From Carnobacterium_A antarcticum (GTDB lineage Bacteria > Bacillota > Bacilli > Lactobacillales > Carnobacteriaceae), in the NCBI RefSeq assembly GCF_042658365.1, contig NZ_JBHSQC010000008.1: 64,000 bases of DNA; one strand, 5' to 3'. Below, in pieces: positions 23,787 to 33,122 of this stretch. The position numbers were made by a program, and so were the translations under genes. The stretch's first letter is position 1, and each line of letters opens with the position of its first letter. The notes below the pieces were generated by a model. That model searched no databases, was not told where the DNA came from, and worked only from the letters and a program-made list of their open reading frames with translations.

Positions 23787-25481
23787 TTACATTTGGTCTG
23801 GAGCTTTAACTCCTAGCAATCTTAAGTCTTCTTTCAAGATAATGGCAACCGTTTGGACTAAAGCCAAGCGGGCCGGTCTGCCAGCATCTTCAACTAAAAC
23901 TTTGCTATTTGCATAGTAACGGTTGAAAGCTTGCGCTAAGTGCAGTGCATGTTTAGCGATCACAGAAGGTTCGCGTTTTTCATAGGCTCTTTGAATAGTT
24001 TCAGGGTATTCTTGCAGCAATTTAACGATTTCCCAACTATAAGCGTCGTTCAGCATATAATCAGCAGCAGGCTCTACTTTAAAATCGCCAGCTTTACGCA
24101 AAATGCTCATTGCACGAGCACGTGTGTATTGAACGTAAGGGCCCGTTTCGCCTTCAAAACGTACAACCTCTTCAATAACAAAGTCAAAGTTATTCAACCG
24201 ATCATTTTTCAAATCATGGAAAACAACTGCGCCAATACCTACTTGGTCAGCAACTTCATTTTTATTTGGCAAGTCAGGATTTTTTGCTTCAATTTGTTGA
24301 TGAGCTAGGTCTATGGCCTCGTTTAAAACTTCTTCTAGTAAGACGATTTTACCTTGACGAGTAGACAGTTTTTTGCCGCCTTGGGTAATTAAACCGAATG
24401 GGATGTGGTGCATGTCTTCAGACCAAGCGTATCCCATTTCATTTAAAACAGCTTTTAATTGTTTGAAATGATTGCTTTGTTCATTGCCGACAACGTATAA
24501 ACTTTGAGCAAAATCATATGTCCGTTTCCGATAAAGTGCAGCAGCTAAATCACGTGTAATGTACAATGTAGCTCCATCTGATTTTTTGATAAGAGCAGGG
24601 TTCAAGTTGTACTTTTCTAAATCAACAATACTAGCTCCATTATCAACCGTTAATAGGTGTTTTTCTTCTAACAGATCAACAATTTCTTGCATCTTATCAT
24701 TGTAGAAAGCTTCGCCGTTAAAGGAATCAAAAGTAATGTCTAACATATCATAAATATGGTTAAACTCTTTTAACGATTCTTCACGGAACCATTTCCAGAG
24801 TGAAACAGCTTCTTCATCAGCGTCTTCTAATTTTTTGAACCATTCACGTGCGTCATCATTTAATTCTGGTTGTTCTTCAGCGACAGCATGGAACTTCACG
24901 TAAAGACGCAGCAACTCAGCAATAGGTTCAGCATCGATTGCTTCAGCGTTGCCCCAAAGTTTGTAGGCAACGATCAACTTACCGAATTGAGTGCCCCAAT
25001 CGCCTAAGTGATTGATTTTAATCGGTTTATAGCCCACTTTAGCATAAATATTAGCTAAAGCATTTCCGATAACAGTTGAACGCAAGTGGCCCATTGAAAT
25101 AGGTTTAGCAATATTGGGCGAAGACATATCGATAGGAACTTGGCTGCCTGCTCCAATCGCTAAATCTCCGTATTGTTCGCCTTGTGTTAAAACATCCTTC
25201 AAAACAGCTGCACTTACAATTGATTTATCCAAGAAAAAGTTTAAATATGGACCGACCACATCAATTTTTGCAACCATTGGAGAAGTTACTTTCACTCCTA
25301 GATCGGCAGCAATTTGTTGTGGAGCTTTGCGAAAAACTTTAGCTAGTGAAAATGTAGGGAACGCAACATCTCCATGTTCGGCTGACTTTGGTTTTTCAAG
25401 TAAATTGAAAATAGCTTCAACGGATAATGTGTCTCCAATTTGTTCTTGCAGTGCTTCAGCAACGATTAATTTATAATTCAT
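23787..25481 (-). CDS. argS: Arginyl-tRNA synthetase
   Basis: 564-residue class I synthetase. An N-terminal Add-1 domain (residues 1-110) precedes the HIGH-type motif ISMGHLRST. GKKLSTRQG occupies the KMSKS position, and the C-terminal DALR helical bundle (LLQEYPETIQRAYEKREPSV onward) binds the anticodon. ATG 25481 follows TAGGAGG; the frame is open further upstream, but that part overlaps the T-box leader end. An arginine-type T-box riboswitch controls it. It is divergent from argR. Confidence 0.96.
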   Translation of the reverse strand: MNYKLIVAEALQEQIGDTLSVEAIFNLLEKPKSAEHGDVAFPTFSLAKVFRKAPQQIAADLGVKVTSPMVAKIDVVGPYLNFFLDKSIVSAAVLKDVLTQGEQYGDLAIGAGSQVPIDMSSPNIAKPISMGHLRSTVIGNALANIYAKVGYKPIKINHLGDWGTQFGKLIVAYKLWGNAEAIDAEPIAELLRLYVKFHAVAEEQPELNDDAREWFKKLEDADEEAVSLWKWFREESLKEFNHIYDMLDITFDSFNGEAFYNDKMQEIVDLLEEKHLLTVDNGASIVDLEKYNLNPALIKKSDGATLYITRDLAAALYRKRTYDFAQSLYVVGNEQSNHFKQLKAVLNEMGYAWSEDMHHIPFGLITQGGKKLSTRQGKIVLLEEVLNEAIDLAHQQIEAKNPDLPNKNEVADQVGIGAVVFHDLKNDRLNNFDFVIEEVVRFEGETGPYVQYTRARAMSILRKAGDFKVEPAADYMLNDAYSWEIVKLLQEYPETIQRAYEKREPSVIAKHALHLAQAFNRYYANSKVLVEDAGRPARLALVQTVAIILKEDLRLLGVKAPDQM

Positions 25482-25578
25482 TACATTTTTCCTCCTATTA
25501 AATATGACTAGATGAGGTTCATCTATCATTCGTTTTAGACATAAAAAAAACGCCCTGATTTGATTCTATGACTAGATC

Positions 25579-25808
25579 AAAAAAGAGACGAGGTTGAGCC
25601 CGCGGTACCACTCTTGTTGCTTCATCAAAAATGAAGCCACTTGTTTTTAGATAACGGCAAACAAAACCGAATAATTCTACTGCAGTTCGAATTATTTTCT
25701 CTGAAGTGCGTTTCCTGATTTTTTGCTGCTGGCTCTCACCGTCCCAACTCGCTTAAAACAATCGAAAATCAGTACTCTCTTCATCAACGAAAGTGTGTTT
25801 TTTACTTA
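25579..25808 (-). promoter_or_regulatory. T-box riboswitch with an arginine (CGC) specifier, upstream of argS
   Basis: On the minus strand the leader holds the Stem I AG-rich segment AGAGAGTACTG, the conserved distal loop block GCGAGTTGGGACGGTGAGAG, and the T-box bulge AGAGTGGTACCGCGG (25613-25599). A terminator stem then leads into a T tract at about 25585-25579. Pairing CTGATTT with AAATCAG and GAAG with CTTC leaves GAAACGCA unpaired, so the specifier codon is CGC (25710-25708), arginine, followed by A as usual. Uncharged tRNA-Arg would stabilise the antiterminator and switch on argS. Confidence 0.9.
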
Positions 25809-25814
25809 TAGCCA

Positions 25815-25843
25815 ATTATAGCAAACCCATTGAACAATTCCAA
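25815..25843 (-). promoter_or_regulatory. Sigma-A promoter of the argS T-box transcript
   Basis: On the minus strand TTGGAA (25843-25838), 17-base spacer, TATAAT (25820-25815). The start would be near 25808, just before Stem I. Confidence 0.7.
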
Positions 25844-25963
25844 TAGTTAAAAAAAAGAATTTTTATTCATCTTTTTTTAAATAAATCGTTAAATCTAAGC
25901 GTATTCATGTTTTATTTGGTATAATAATAAAGAATCGTTTAATTATAAGGAGGTCTGAACAGT

Positions 25964-26419
25964 ATGAAAAAATCAAATCGACAATTAGCTATCAAACAAA
26001 TCATTAACAATTATGATATCGCCACTCAAGAAGAGTTATTGCATTACTTGAAAAAAGAAGGTGTAGAAGCGACGCAAGCAACGATTTCGCGTGATATCAA
26101 AGAGATGCATCTAGTTAAAACGACCACTTCAAATGGAAATGTCAAATACACGCTTTTCCAAAACAATAAAATGTCTAATGAAGAAAAATTGCAATCGACA
26201 TTAGGGGAAGTGGTCATCAAGTTAACAAGAGTTCAATTTATGACGATTTTGATGACGATTCCTGGAAATGCACATGTCATCGGAGCACTGATGGATGCCA
26301 TTGATTTCCCGGAAAAAGTTGGCACGATTGCTGGAAACGATACCTGTTTAATTATTTCGAAAAATGAAGAAGAGGCCATTAAGATGTATGATTATTTACA
26401 TAAATGGGTCAATGAGTAA
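25964..26419 (+). CDS. argR: Arginine repressor ArgR/AhrC family
   Basis: 151-residue hexameric regulator. The winged-helix N-terminus contains ATQATISRDIKEMHLVK, the DNA-reading helix. The C-terminal oligomerisation domain has IPGNAHVIGALMD and TIAGNDTCLII, with GNDT holding the arginine-binding aspartate. ATG 25964 follows AAGGAGG, and a TATAAT lies at 25920-25925. It stands divergent to argS. No clear pair of ARG boxes is visible between the two; TATTCAT near 25902 is at most a half site. Confidence 0.9.
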   Translation: MKKSNRQLAIKQIINNYDIATQEELLHYLKKEGVEATQATISRDIKEMHLVKTTTSNGNVKYTLFQNNKMSNEEKLQSTLGEVVIKLTRVQFMTILMTIPGNAHVIGALMDAIDFPEKVGTIAGNDTCLIISKNEEEAIKMYDYLHKWVNE

Positions 26420-26451
26420 CCATCAAAAAAATAATACTTGGAGGTCATTAG

Positions 26452-27987
26452 ATGTCACAAACGCCCCTTTCTGGTTTGGCTAGTTTACAAAATGGATCGG
26501 ATATCCGCGGAATTGCCATACAAACGGATCAGTATGAAGTTACATTGACGGACGAGCGAATTGAAGCTATTGCTTACGGTTTAGCTGTTTGGCTGAAAGA
26601 AGCCAAACAATTAAAAGTGACCAATGAAAAGAAACCTTTAAAAGTAGCGATCGGCTACGACAGTCGGTTATCAGCTAAACGCATCCAGACGGTTTTAATC
26701 AAAGGATTGACGAATACAGGAATCGATATTGTTGAAGTGGGGTTGGCTACAACTCCCGCGATGTTTATGTCGACCCAGTATGAAGAATACAATTGTGATG
26801 CTGCTATTATGATTACAGCTAGTCATCTGCCATATGAATACAATGGGTTAAAGTTTTTTACAAAAGATGGCGGAGCAGAACATGAGGACATTCAGTTTAT
26901 TTTAGAAAAAGCAGACTGGGAAAATATCACATGGGAAACGGATCAAGGTTTGGTTACCTCTCAGCCTTTATTGACGGCTTATGCAGCTGATTTAGTCGCT
27001 AAAATACAAAAAGGCATCAATGATCCCATTAACTATGAAAGACCGTTAACAGGGCGTCATATCATCGTAGATGCAGGAAATGGTGCAGGTGGTTTTTTTG
27101 CAACGGAAGTTTTGAAAAAATTGGGCGCCGATATCACAGGCAGTCAGTTTTTAGATCCAGACGGGCATTTTCCAAATCATATTCCTAATCCAGATAACAA
27201 AGAAGCGATGAAAAGTATTCAAACAGCTGTTTTAGCTCATCAAGCAGATTTAGGTGTTATTTTTGATACGGATGTAGACCGATCAGCTTTAGTCGATAAC
27301 CATGGAGTTACTTTAAACCGCAACAATTTAATCGCTGTTATTTCAGCTATTTTAATAAAAGAACAACCTGGCACAACGATTGTTACCAATTCTACAACTT
27401 CAGAACATTTGAAGGTCTTTATTGAGTCGTTAGGCGGCAAACAAAGTCGTTATTTGACTGGTTACCGAAACGTTATCAACCAAGCACTGAAATTAAACCA
27501 AGAAGGAATCCCGACCAGCTTAGCTATTGAAACAAGTGGTCATGCAGCGCTGAAAGAAAATTACTTTTTAGATGACGGAGCTTATTTGGTCGCTAAAATT
27601 TTAATGACAGACGCTATTTTACAAAAAGAAGGCAAAACCATTGTGAGTTTGATTGAAGAATTGAAGCAGCCTGTAGAAACCGATGAAGTTCGTTTCGCTA
27701 TTTTAGGAGAAGACGTGCAGCAAATAGGTAAAGAAACCATTGCAGCATTTGAAACATTTATTCGTCAGACCTCCGATTTAGCAGTTGATCCGGATAATTT
27801 AGAAGGCGTCCGTGTCAATACGAGCGGGAAATATGGAGCCGGATGGTTATTGCTGCGCATGAGTTTACATGAACCATTATTAGTTTTGAATCTAGAAAGC
27901 GATCAAAAGGGTGCAATCAAACAATTGCGGCAAGATTTAAAAGCCTTTTTTACTGCACAAGATAACTTGGATTCTTCTCGCTTGTAA
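26452..27987 (+). CDS. Phosphomannomutase/phosphoglucomutase family protein
   Basis: 511-residue alpha-D-phosphohexomutase. Landmarks in order: IAIGYDSRLSAK-like N-terminal loop, active serine in TASHLPYEYNGLKFF (residue about 124), metal loop DTDVDRS and the sugar-binding loop ETSGH. It converts hexose-6-phosphate to hexose-1-phosphate for cell wall or polysaccharide precursors. Preference for glucose or mannose cannot be read from sequence. It lies 32 bases after argR, so it may share that promoter. ATG 26452 follows TTGGAGG. Confidence 0.85.
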   Translation: MSQTPLSGLASLQNGSDIRGIAIQTDQYEVTLTDERIEAIAYGLAVWLKEAKQLKVTNEKKPLKVAIGYDSRLSAKRIQTVLIKGLTNTGIDIVEVGLATTPAMFMSTQYEEYNCDAAIMITASHLPYEYNGLKFFTKDGGAEHEDIQFILEKADWENITWETDQGLVTSQPLLTAYAADLVAKIQKGINDPINYERPLTGRHIIVDAGNGAGGFFATEVLKKLGADITGSQFLDPDGHFPNHIPNPDNKEAMKSIQTAVLAHQADLGVIFDTDVDRSALVDNHGVTLNRNNLIAVISAILIKEQPGTTIVTNSTTSEHLKVFIESLGGKQSRYLTGYRNVINQALKLNQEGIPTSLAIETSGHAALKENYFLDDGAYLVAKILMTDAILQKEGKTIVSLIEELKQPVETDEVRFAILGEDVQQIGKETIAAFETFIRQTSDLAVDPDNLEGVRVNTSGKYGAGWLLLRMSLHEPLLVLNLESDQKGAIKQLRQDLKAFFTAQDNLDSSRL

Positions 27988-28044
27988 TTTTGAGCAGAAT
28001 TGTCCTATGATAAGAGAGTAAATACGAAAGAGGAGCTGTTTGTT

Positions 28045-28908
28045 ATGGGGAAAGCATTACTTGAGAGTTATGAACTGTATAATGGGGTGAAGATCCCAAA
28101 ATTAGGACTTGGTGTTTTCCTAATGAAAGATGAGGAAGAATTAGTTGAAGCAGTCAAATCGGCTGTGGAGATTGGTTATCGTCATTTCGATACAGCTAAA
28201 ATTTATGGAAACGAAGAATACTTAGCACGCGGCTTGAAAGAGTCGGGGATACCACGTGAAGAACTTTTCTTGACTTCAAAAGTATGGAATTATGACCAAG
28301 GTTTCGAGCAAACGAAAAAAGCATTTCAAGAGAGTTTAGATAAATTGGGAACCGATTATTTGGATTTGTACTTAATTCACTGGGCTGCACCAAAATTTGT
28401 TGAAACTTGGAAAGCAATGATCGAATTGTATGAGGCTGGAAAAATTCGTGCCATTGGGGTTTCAAACTTCCAAATTCATCATTTAGAAGAATTGAAAAAC
28501 CAAGGATTGATGCAACCGATGATCAATCAAATCGAGACACATCCAGAATTTCCGCAGCATGAACTTCATGAGTATATGAAAGCCAACGGCATTATTCATG
28601 AAGCTTGGGGACCATTAGGTCAAGGAAAATCAGGTTTGTTGTCAAATCCTGTCTTAGTAGATATCGGCCAAAAATACTTTAAAACGCCTGCTCAAGTTAT
28701 TTTGCGTTGGCATTTAGAACGAGGAGAAGTCGTTATTCCTAAATCTGTTCACGCAGACCGTATTAAAGAAAATAGCGAATTGTTTGATTTTTCTCTGACG
28801 GATGAAGACATGGCTCAAATCGCTACATTAAATACAGAAACTCGTTATGGGGGAGACCCAGACGACCAAGAACGTATGAAAGCAACGTCTATTAGACCAG
28901 AAGCTTAA
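28045..28908 (+). CDS. Aldo/keto reductase (YvgN/2,5-diketogluconate reductase type)
   Basis: 287-residue TIM-barrel NADPH-dependent reductase. The catalytic tetrad is visible as Asp in RHFDTAKIYGNE, Tyr in the same motif, Lys in LTSKVWN and His in YLIHWA. The NADPH site is IPKSVHADRIKEN. Related Bacillus enzymes detoxify methylglyoxal. The frame opens at TTG 28000, but ATG 28045 lies after AAGAGGAG and gives the normal N-terminus. It is followed by a bidirectional terminator shared with zwf. Confidence 0.9.
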   Translation: MGKALLESYELYNGVKIPKLGLGVFLMKDEEELVEAVKSAVEIGYRHFDTAKIYGNEEYLARGLKESGIPREELFLTSKVWNYDQGFEQTKKAFQESLDKLGTDYLDLYLIHWAAPKFVETWKAMIELYEAGKIRAIGVSNFQIHHLEELKNQGLMQPMINQIETHPEFPQHELHEYMKANGIIHEAWGPLGQGKSGLLSNPVLVDIGQKYFKTPAQVILRWHLERGEVVIPKSVHADRIKENSELFDFSLTDEDMAQIATLNTETRYGGDPDDQERMKATSIRPEA

Positions 28909-28910
28909 TA

Positions 28911-28957
28911 AAAACCCCTTTGTCTATAAAATCTAGGCAAAGGGGTTTATTTTTTTT
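28911..28957. terminator. Bidirectional terminator between the aldo/keto reductase gene and zwf
   Basis: AAACCCCTTT pairs with AAAGGGGTTT; T tract on the plus strand and A-rich flank giving T residues on the minus strand. Confidence 0.8.
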
Positions 28958-30440
28958 ATTCTTTAGTCGGACACCAGTGCCACTGGAAACCGTCTTTTGT
29001 TAACAAAAGATCGCTTTCGATTGGCCCCATTGAACCGCTTGGATAGTTCGGGAAGTCGATGGTCTCGTTGTCCCATGCTTGGCGGATAATATCGACAAAC
29101 TTCCATGAGCTCGCAACTTCATCCCAGTGAGTAAAGTTTGTTGAATCACCATTTAAACAATCTAAAATAAGTTTTTCGTACGCTTCGGGACTATTAGCAG
29201 TCGTTTCAGCAGAATGCTTCTGTTCCAGTTTCAAGGTCTCCGTTTCCAGCCCAAGTCCTACTTTTTTAGTGTTCAGTTCTAAAGAGAAACCTTCTGTTGG
29301 CTGGATATAAATCGTTAATACATTTGGAGGCAACGGTTCATCGCTATTATCGTTAAATAAATTCAAAGGGACATTTTTAAATTCAATATCGATTTGTGTT
29401 CCTTTTTCGGCTAGACGTTTACCAGTTCGGAAATAGAAAGGTACACCTGACCATCTGAAATTATCGATCATGATTTTTCCGGCAACAAAAGTTTCCGTTT
29501 GCGAATCGGGAGCAACATTCAACTCCTCGCGATACCCTTCGAAGTGTTCGCCATTGACCGTACTGCGGCCATATTGACCCCGTACCAAGTAATGCGGAAC
29601 ATCTTCAGGTTTGAATAAGCGGACAGCTTGAAGTGCTTTAATTTTTTCAGCACGAATTTCTTTATCATGCAAGCGTGTAGGAGGTTCCATAGCAAGTAAA
29701 GAAACCATTTGGAGAATATGGTTTTGCAGCATATCTCTTAACGCGCCGCTAGTATCGTAATACCCGCCGCGTTCTTCAACCCCCAGAGATTCGCTTAATG
29801 TGATTTGGATATTGTCGATGTAGCGATTATTCCACATAGATTCAAACATATTATTAGCAAAACGAACCGCTGAAATATTCTGCACCATTTCTTTGCCAAG
29901 ATAGTGATCGATTCGATAAATTTGATCTTCTGCAAAGGATGCGCGAATTTGTTCGTTTAATTCTAAGGCACTACTGTAATTGTGACCAAAAGGTTTTTCA
30001 ATGATCAAACGGTTAAAGCCAGAATCTGTCAACAATAAGCCGTCTTTTAAGTTCTGTGAAATAATGCCAAAAAAGTTAGGAGACATAGCTAAGTAGAATA
30101 AGCGGTTGCCTTCTAATTGATACTTTTCATCTAACGTTTCAGTCAGCTTTTTCAATGTACTGTAATGTTCAATATCCGTCACGTTATGCGATTGGTAATA
30201 GAAGTGGCTAGCAAATTCAGCTGCATGTTCATAAGACTCTGCCAATCCATTGATTGAATCCATTACGATGTCACGGTAGTACTCGTCTGTCCATTCTCTT
30301 CTTGCTGTTCCAATGACTGCGAACTTTTCGGCCAGAAAGCCTTTTTTGTATAAGCGATAAAGAGAAGGGTATAACTTTCTCTTTGCTAGGTCTCCAGTCC
30401 CACCAAAAATGGTGAATAGAGCGATTTTTTCTTTACTCAT
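28956..30440 (-). CDS. zwf: Glucose-6-phosphate 1-dehydrogenase
   Basis: 494-residue enzyme of the oxidative pentose phosphate pathway, oxidising glucose-6-phosphate with NADP+. The N-terminal Rossmann motif is FGGTGDLAKRKLYPSLYRL. The active site peptide RIDHYLGKEMVQN contains the catalytic His/Asp and the substrate Lys. The length is normal for the family. It is monocistronic on the minus strand. ATG 30440 is preceded by GGAGAGG. Confidence 0.96.
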   Translation of the reverse strand: MSKEKIALFTIFGGTGDLAKRKLYPSLYRLYKKGFLAEKFAVIGTARREWTDEYYRDIVMDSINGLAESYEHAAEFASHFYYQSHNVTDIEHYSTLKKLTETLDEKYQLEGNRLFYLAMSPNFFGIISQNLKDGLLLTDSGFNRLIIEKPFGHNYSSALELNEQIRASFAEDQIYRIDHYLGKEMVQNISAVRFANNMFESMWNNRYIDNIQITLSESLGVEERGGYYDTSGALRDMLQNHILQMVSLLAMEPPTRLHDKEIRAEKIKALQAVRLFKPEDVPHYLVRGQYGRSTVNGEHFEGYREELNVAPDSQTETFVAGKIMIDNFRWSGVPFYFRTGKRLAEKGTQIDIEFKNVPLNLFNDNSDEPLPPNVLTIYIQPTEGFSLELNTKKVGLGLETETLKLEQKHSAETTANSPEAYEKLILDCLNGDSTNFTHWDEVASSWKFVDIIRQAWDNETIDFPNYPSGSMGPIESDLLLTKDGFQWHWCPTKE

Positions 30441-30718
30441 TTGTCTTTACCTCTCCTTCAATCTAACCCCTATATTTACTTATAAATGTTTAGCGCGCGG
30501 TTATCTTATACATTGTACTGTTTTTTTGAGTTTGAATCAATTACTCTTTCTCTCATTTTTCTGTTCTTTTCTTAGCACTGAAGAAAAATCTAGCGAGAAT
30601 TGATCTTGAAAAACAATGGCAAAATCTTAATAAAGCTAGCATTTTAGTAACGAAATAGGACAGTTTGTGTTACAATACGAAGGATGCAAAAGAGTATCGA
30701 GAGAAAAGAGGCGTAACA

Positions 30719-32074
30719 ATGAACCATACATTTGAAAAATTTGATTTACAACCATTCTTAATACAAGCTATTAACGAAATAGGCTTTACTGAACCGACAG
30801 AAGTTCAAGATAAACTTATTCCAGCAATAAAAAAAGGAAAAAGCGTCATTGGACAATCGCAAACCGGATCAGGAAAAACGCACACCTTCTTGCTGCCGTT
30901 GATCAATGCGATCAACCCAGGGAAAGAAGAAGTTCAAGTTGTCATTACGACTCCAAGTCGTGAGTTGGCGGAACAGATTTACCAAGCAGCTCTTCAATTG
31001 GTAGAAAAAGCGCCTGAGAAAATTATCGTGCAAACTTATGTAGGGGGCACAGACAAAAAACGGCAAATGGCTAAATTGGCGGGCACACAACCGCATGTTG
31101 TTATTGGAACACCAGGACGTATCTTAGATTTAGTAACGGAAAACGCGTTATTGATCCATACAGCACCTGTATTGGTGATTGATGAGGCTGATATGACGTT
31201 GGACATGGGCTTTTTAACAGATGTCGATCAAATCGCCAGCAAATTGCCAGCTAATTTACAAATGTTGATTTTCTCAGCAACGATTCCCAATAAATTAAAA
31301 CCGTTTTTGAAAAAGTACATGGAAAATCCTTTGTATGAACACATCCAACCAAAAGAAGTTATTTCTTCGACCATTGAAAACTGGTTGATCTCTACTAAAG
31401 GCAGAGATCGGGTTGATGTTATTTATGAATTGCTGATGATCGGCCAACCTTACCTAGTGATGATTTTTGCTAATACCAAAGCAAAAGTTGATGAAATTGC
31501 GGGAGGTCTTAAGGCGAGAGGAGTAAAAGTAGCCACTATTCATGGAGATATTCCACCACGTGAGCGTAAACGTGTCATGAAACAAGTGCAGAATTTGGAC
31601 TATCAATTTGTTGTAGCTACTGACTTGGCTGCTCGCGGAATTGACATCGAGGGCGTTTCTCATGTTATCAATGCAGAAATACCACGTGATTTAGATTTCT
31701 TTATTCACCGAGTAGGCCGGACAGGACGTAACAACCTAAAAGGAACGGCAATTACTTTATATGGACCAAGCGATGAAAACTTGATTGCTGATATTGAAAA
31801 ATTAGGGATCACATTTGAACCGAAAACCGTTAAAAATGGTGAAATCACGGATACATTTGACCGTAAACGTCGTGCGCAACGTGAGAAGAAAACAACCGAT
31901 CCGATTGACCCAGAAATAAGAGGGATGATGAAGAAAGCGAAGAAAAACATCAAACCTGGTTACAAGAAAAAAATGGGACGTGCTATTAAAGCAAGCAGTT
32001 TGAAAAAACGTCGTGTTGAACGCCGTACACAAGCGAATGCAATCAAAAAAGCCAATAAAAAGGCCAACAAATAA
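30719..32074 (+). CDS. DEAD-box RNA helicase (CshB-like)
   Basis: 451-residue ATP-dependent RNA helicase. The motifs are Q motif (FTEPTEVQ), motif I SQTGSGKT, Ia PSRELA, GG, TPGR, II DEAD in VIDEADMTLDMGF, III SAT and VI HRVGRTGR. The C-terminus is a Lys/Arg-rich tail (about residues 380-451) suited to RNA binding. It resembles Bacillus CshB, which acts in cold adaptation and ribosome or mRNA metabolism. The upstream 18 codons of open frame lack a ribosome site; ATG 30719 follows AGAGG. Confidence 0.88.
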   Translation: MNHTFEKFDLQPFLIQAINEIGFTEPTEVQDKLIPAIKKGKSVIGQSQTGSGKTHTFLLPLINAINPGKEEVQVVITTPSRELAEQIYQAALQLVEKAPEKIIVQTYVGGTDKKRQMAKLAGTQPHVVIGTPGRILDLVTENALLIHTAPVLVIDEADMTLDMGFLTDVDQIASKLPANLQMLIFSATIPNKLKPFLKKYMENPLYEHIQPKEVISSTIENWLISTKGRDRVDVIYELLMIGQPYLVMIFANTKAKVDEIAGGLKARGVKVATIHGDIPPRERKRVMKQVQNLDYQFVVATDLAARGIDIEGVSHVINAEIPRDLDFFIHRVGRTGRNNLKGTAITLYGPSDENLIADIEKLGITFEPKTVKNGEITDTFDRKRRAQREKKTTDPIDPEIRGMMKKAKKNIKPGYKKKMGRAIKASSLKKRRVERRTQANAIKKANKKANK

Positions 32075-32075
32075 A

Positions 32076-32119
32076 AAAAACTCTGAAAAATCGAGACTTC
32101 GATTTTTCAGAGTTTTTTT
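32076..32119. terminator. Bidirectional terminator between the helicase and DUF1189 genes
   Basis: AAACTCTGAAAAATCGA pairs with TCGATTTTTCAGAGTTT, with A and T tracts on the two sides. Confidence 0.9.
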
Positions 32120-32901
32120 TATTTACCCGGTAAAGTTTCTTTGGGTATTTTTTTTATAGCTAAATAATAAATATAAAGCGTTACTACTAGTTTTGTCTCT
32201 AATTGAAAATAGGGAGTTAAATCAAAACTATTTAAAAGAGCAAAGAAAAGAGTCGGCAAAGTTGAAGCAAACACTACAAGTCTCCAATTCGCTGCAAACC
32301 GTAGTGGGCGTCGACTAAAAGTAGCGACTAAGTTAGCAAAAACGGTATACAATAAATTGTAAACCAGCATAATGATTAAACTCATCAACCAAATAATGCC
32401 AAAAGAGAGGATCAAAACAAAACTATTCATTGTCTGCATGCCAAGGACAAGATCAGTAAAGAATTGATCTGTAACACCGTTCATTTTGGTATAAGACAAT
32501 TCAACTGGATAACCAGGTGCGCTGATATAAAAACGATCTTTGAGCAGCGCAATGCCGATAGTCGTACCGATTCTATTTTTGTCAACATCCTCAACACTTT
32601 GCTCACCAGCAGGATCGAAAGTGAAAATGATGGAATCCGTTTGATAAATAAAACTTTCTTCAGGTTTATCAGTAACTAATTGATCATTTTCAATCTTGAA
32701 AGCAGGAAGGTGTTCAGAAATGGTTTGCCCATCTTTATTGAAGTCATTTAAGATACGATTTCCTTGAATCCAAGTAGGGATCGCTGTAATGAATGCAAGA
32801 AATAAAAGATAAAGAAAAATTTTTCCTTTTTTTAATTTACGTGCTTCAAGTAATTCTTCCGGATGACTAACGGAAGCCATGAATAATTTGACTAATTGAA
32901 T
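32119..32901 (-). CDS. DUF1189 family membrane protein, possibly starting at ATT
   Basis: About 260 residues. A transmembrane segment lies near residues 28-45, an extracytoplasmic domain (about 46-160) follows, and three or four helices close the protein, as in DUF1189. It begins IQLVKLFMASVSHPEEL, with the conserved cytoplasmic start. The start is odd: AGGAGG (32914-32909) is seven bases before an in-frame ATT at 32901. No ATG, GTG or TTG has that spacing. The in-frame ATG 32919 lies upstream of this Shine-Dalgarno and lacks one of its own. Function of the family is unknown. Confidence 0.7.
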   Translation of the reverse strand: MQLVKLFMASVSHPEELLEARKLKKGKIFLYLLFLAFITAIPTWIQGNRILNDFNKDGQTISEHLPAFKIENDQLVTDKPEESFIYQTDSIIFTFDPAGEQSVEDVDKNRIGTTIGIALLKDRFYISAPGYPVELSYTKMNGVTDQFFTDLVLGMQTMNSFVLILSFGIIWLMSLIIMLVYNLLYTVFANLVATFSRRPLRFAANWRLVVFASTLPTLFFALLNSFDLTPYFQLETKLVVTLYIYYLAIKKIPKETLPGK

Positions 32902-33122
32902 ATAAATCCCTCCTAACATTATTTTAGACAAAAGCTGTTCTTTATTATTGTAATCTTTTGAGGCTTGAAACTCAATATCTCCGAAGAAGATCTCATGATT
33001 CTGACAGAATGGCCGTTTCCGATAAAAAAAGAGCAAAGGCTTTGAAATTTGGGATGAAAGGTGTTACATTTAAAGAGTAGCAAAGCAATGACAAAATATA
33101 TATTATACGGAGGAATTTAATT

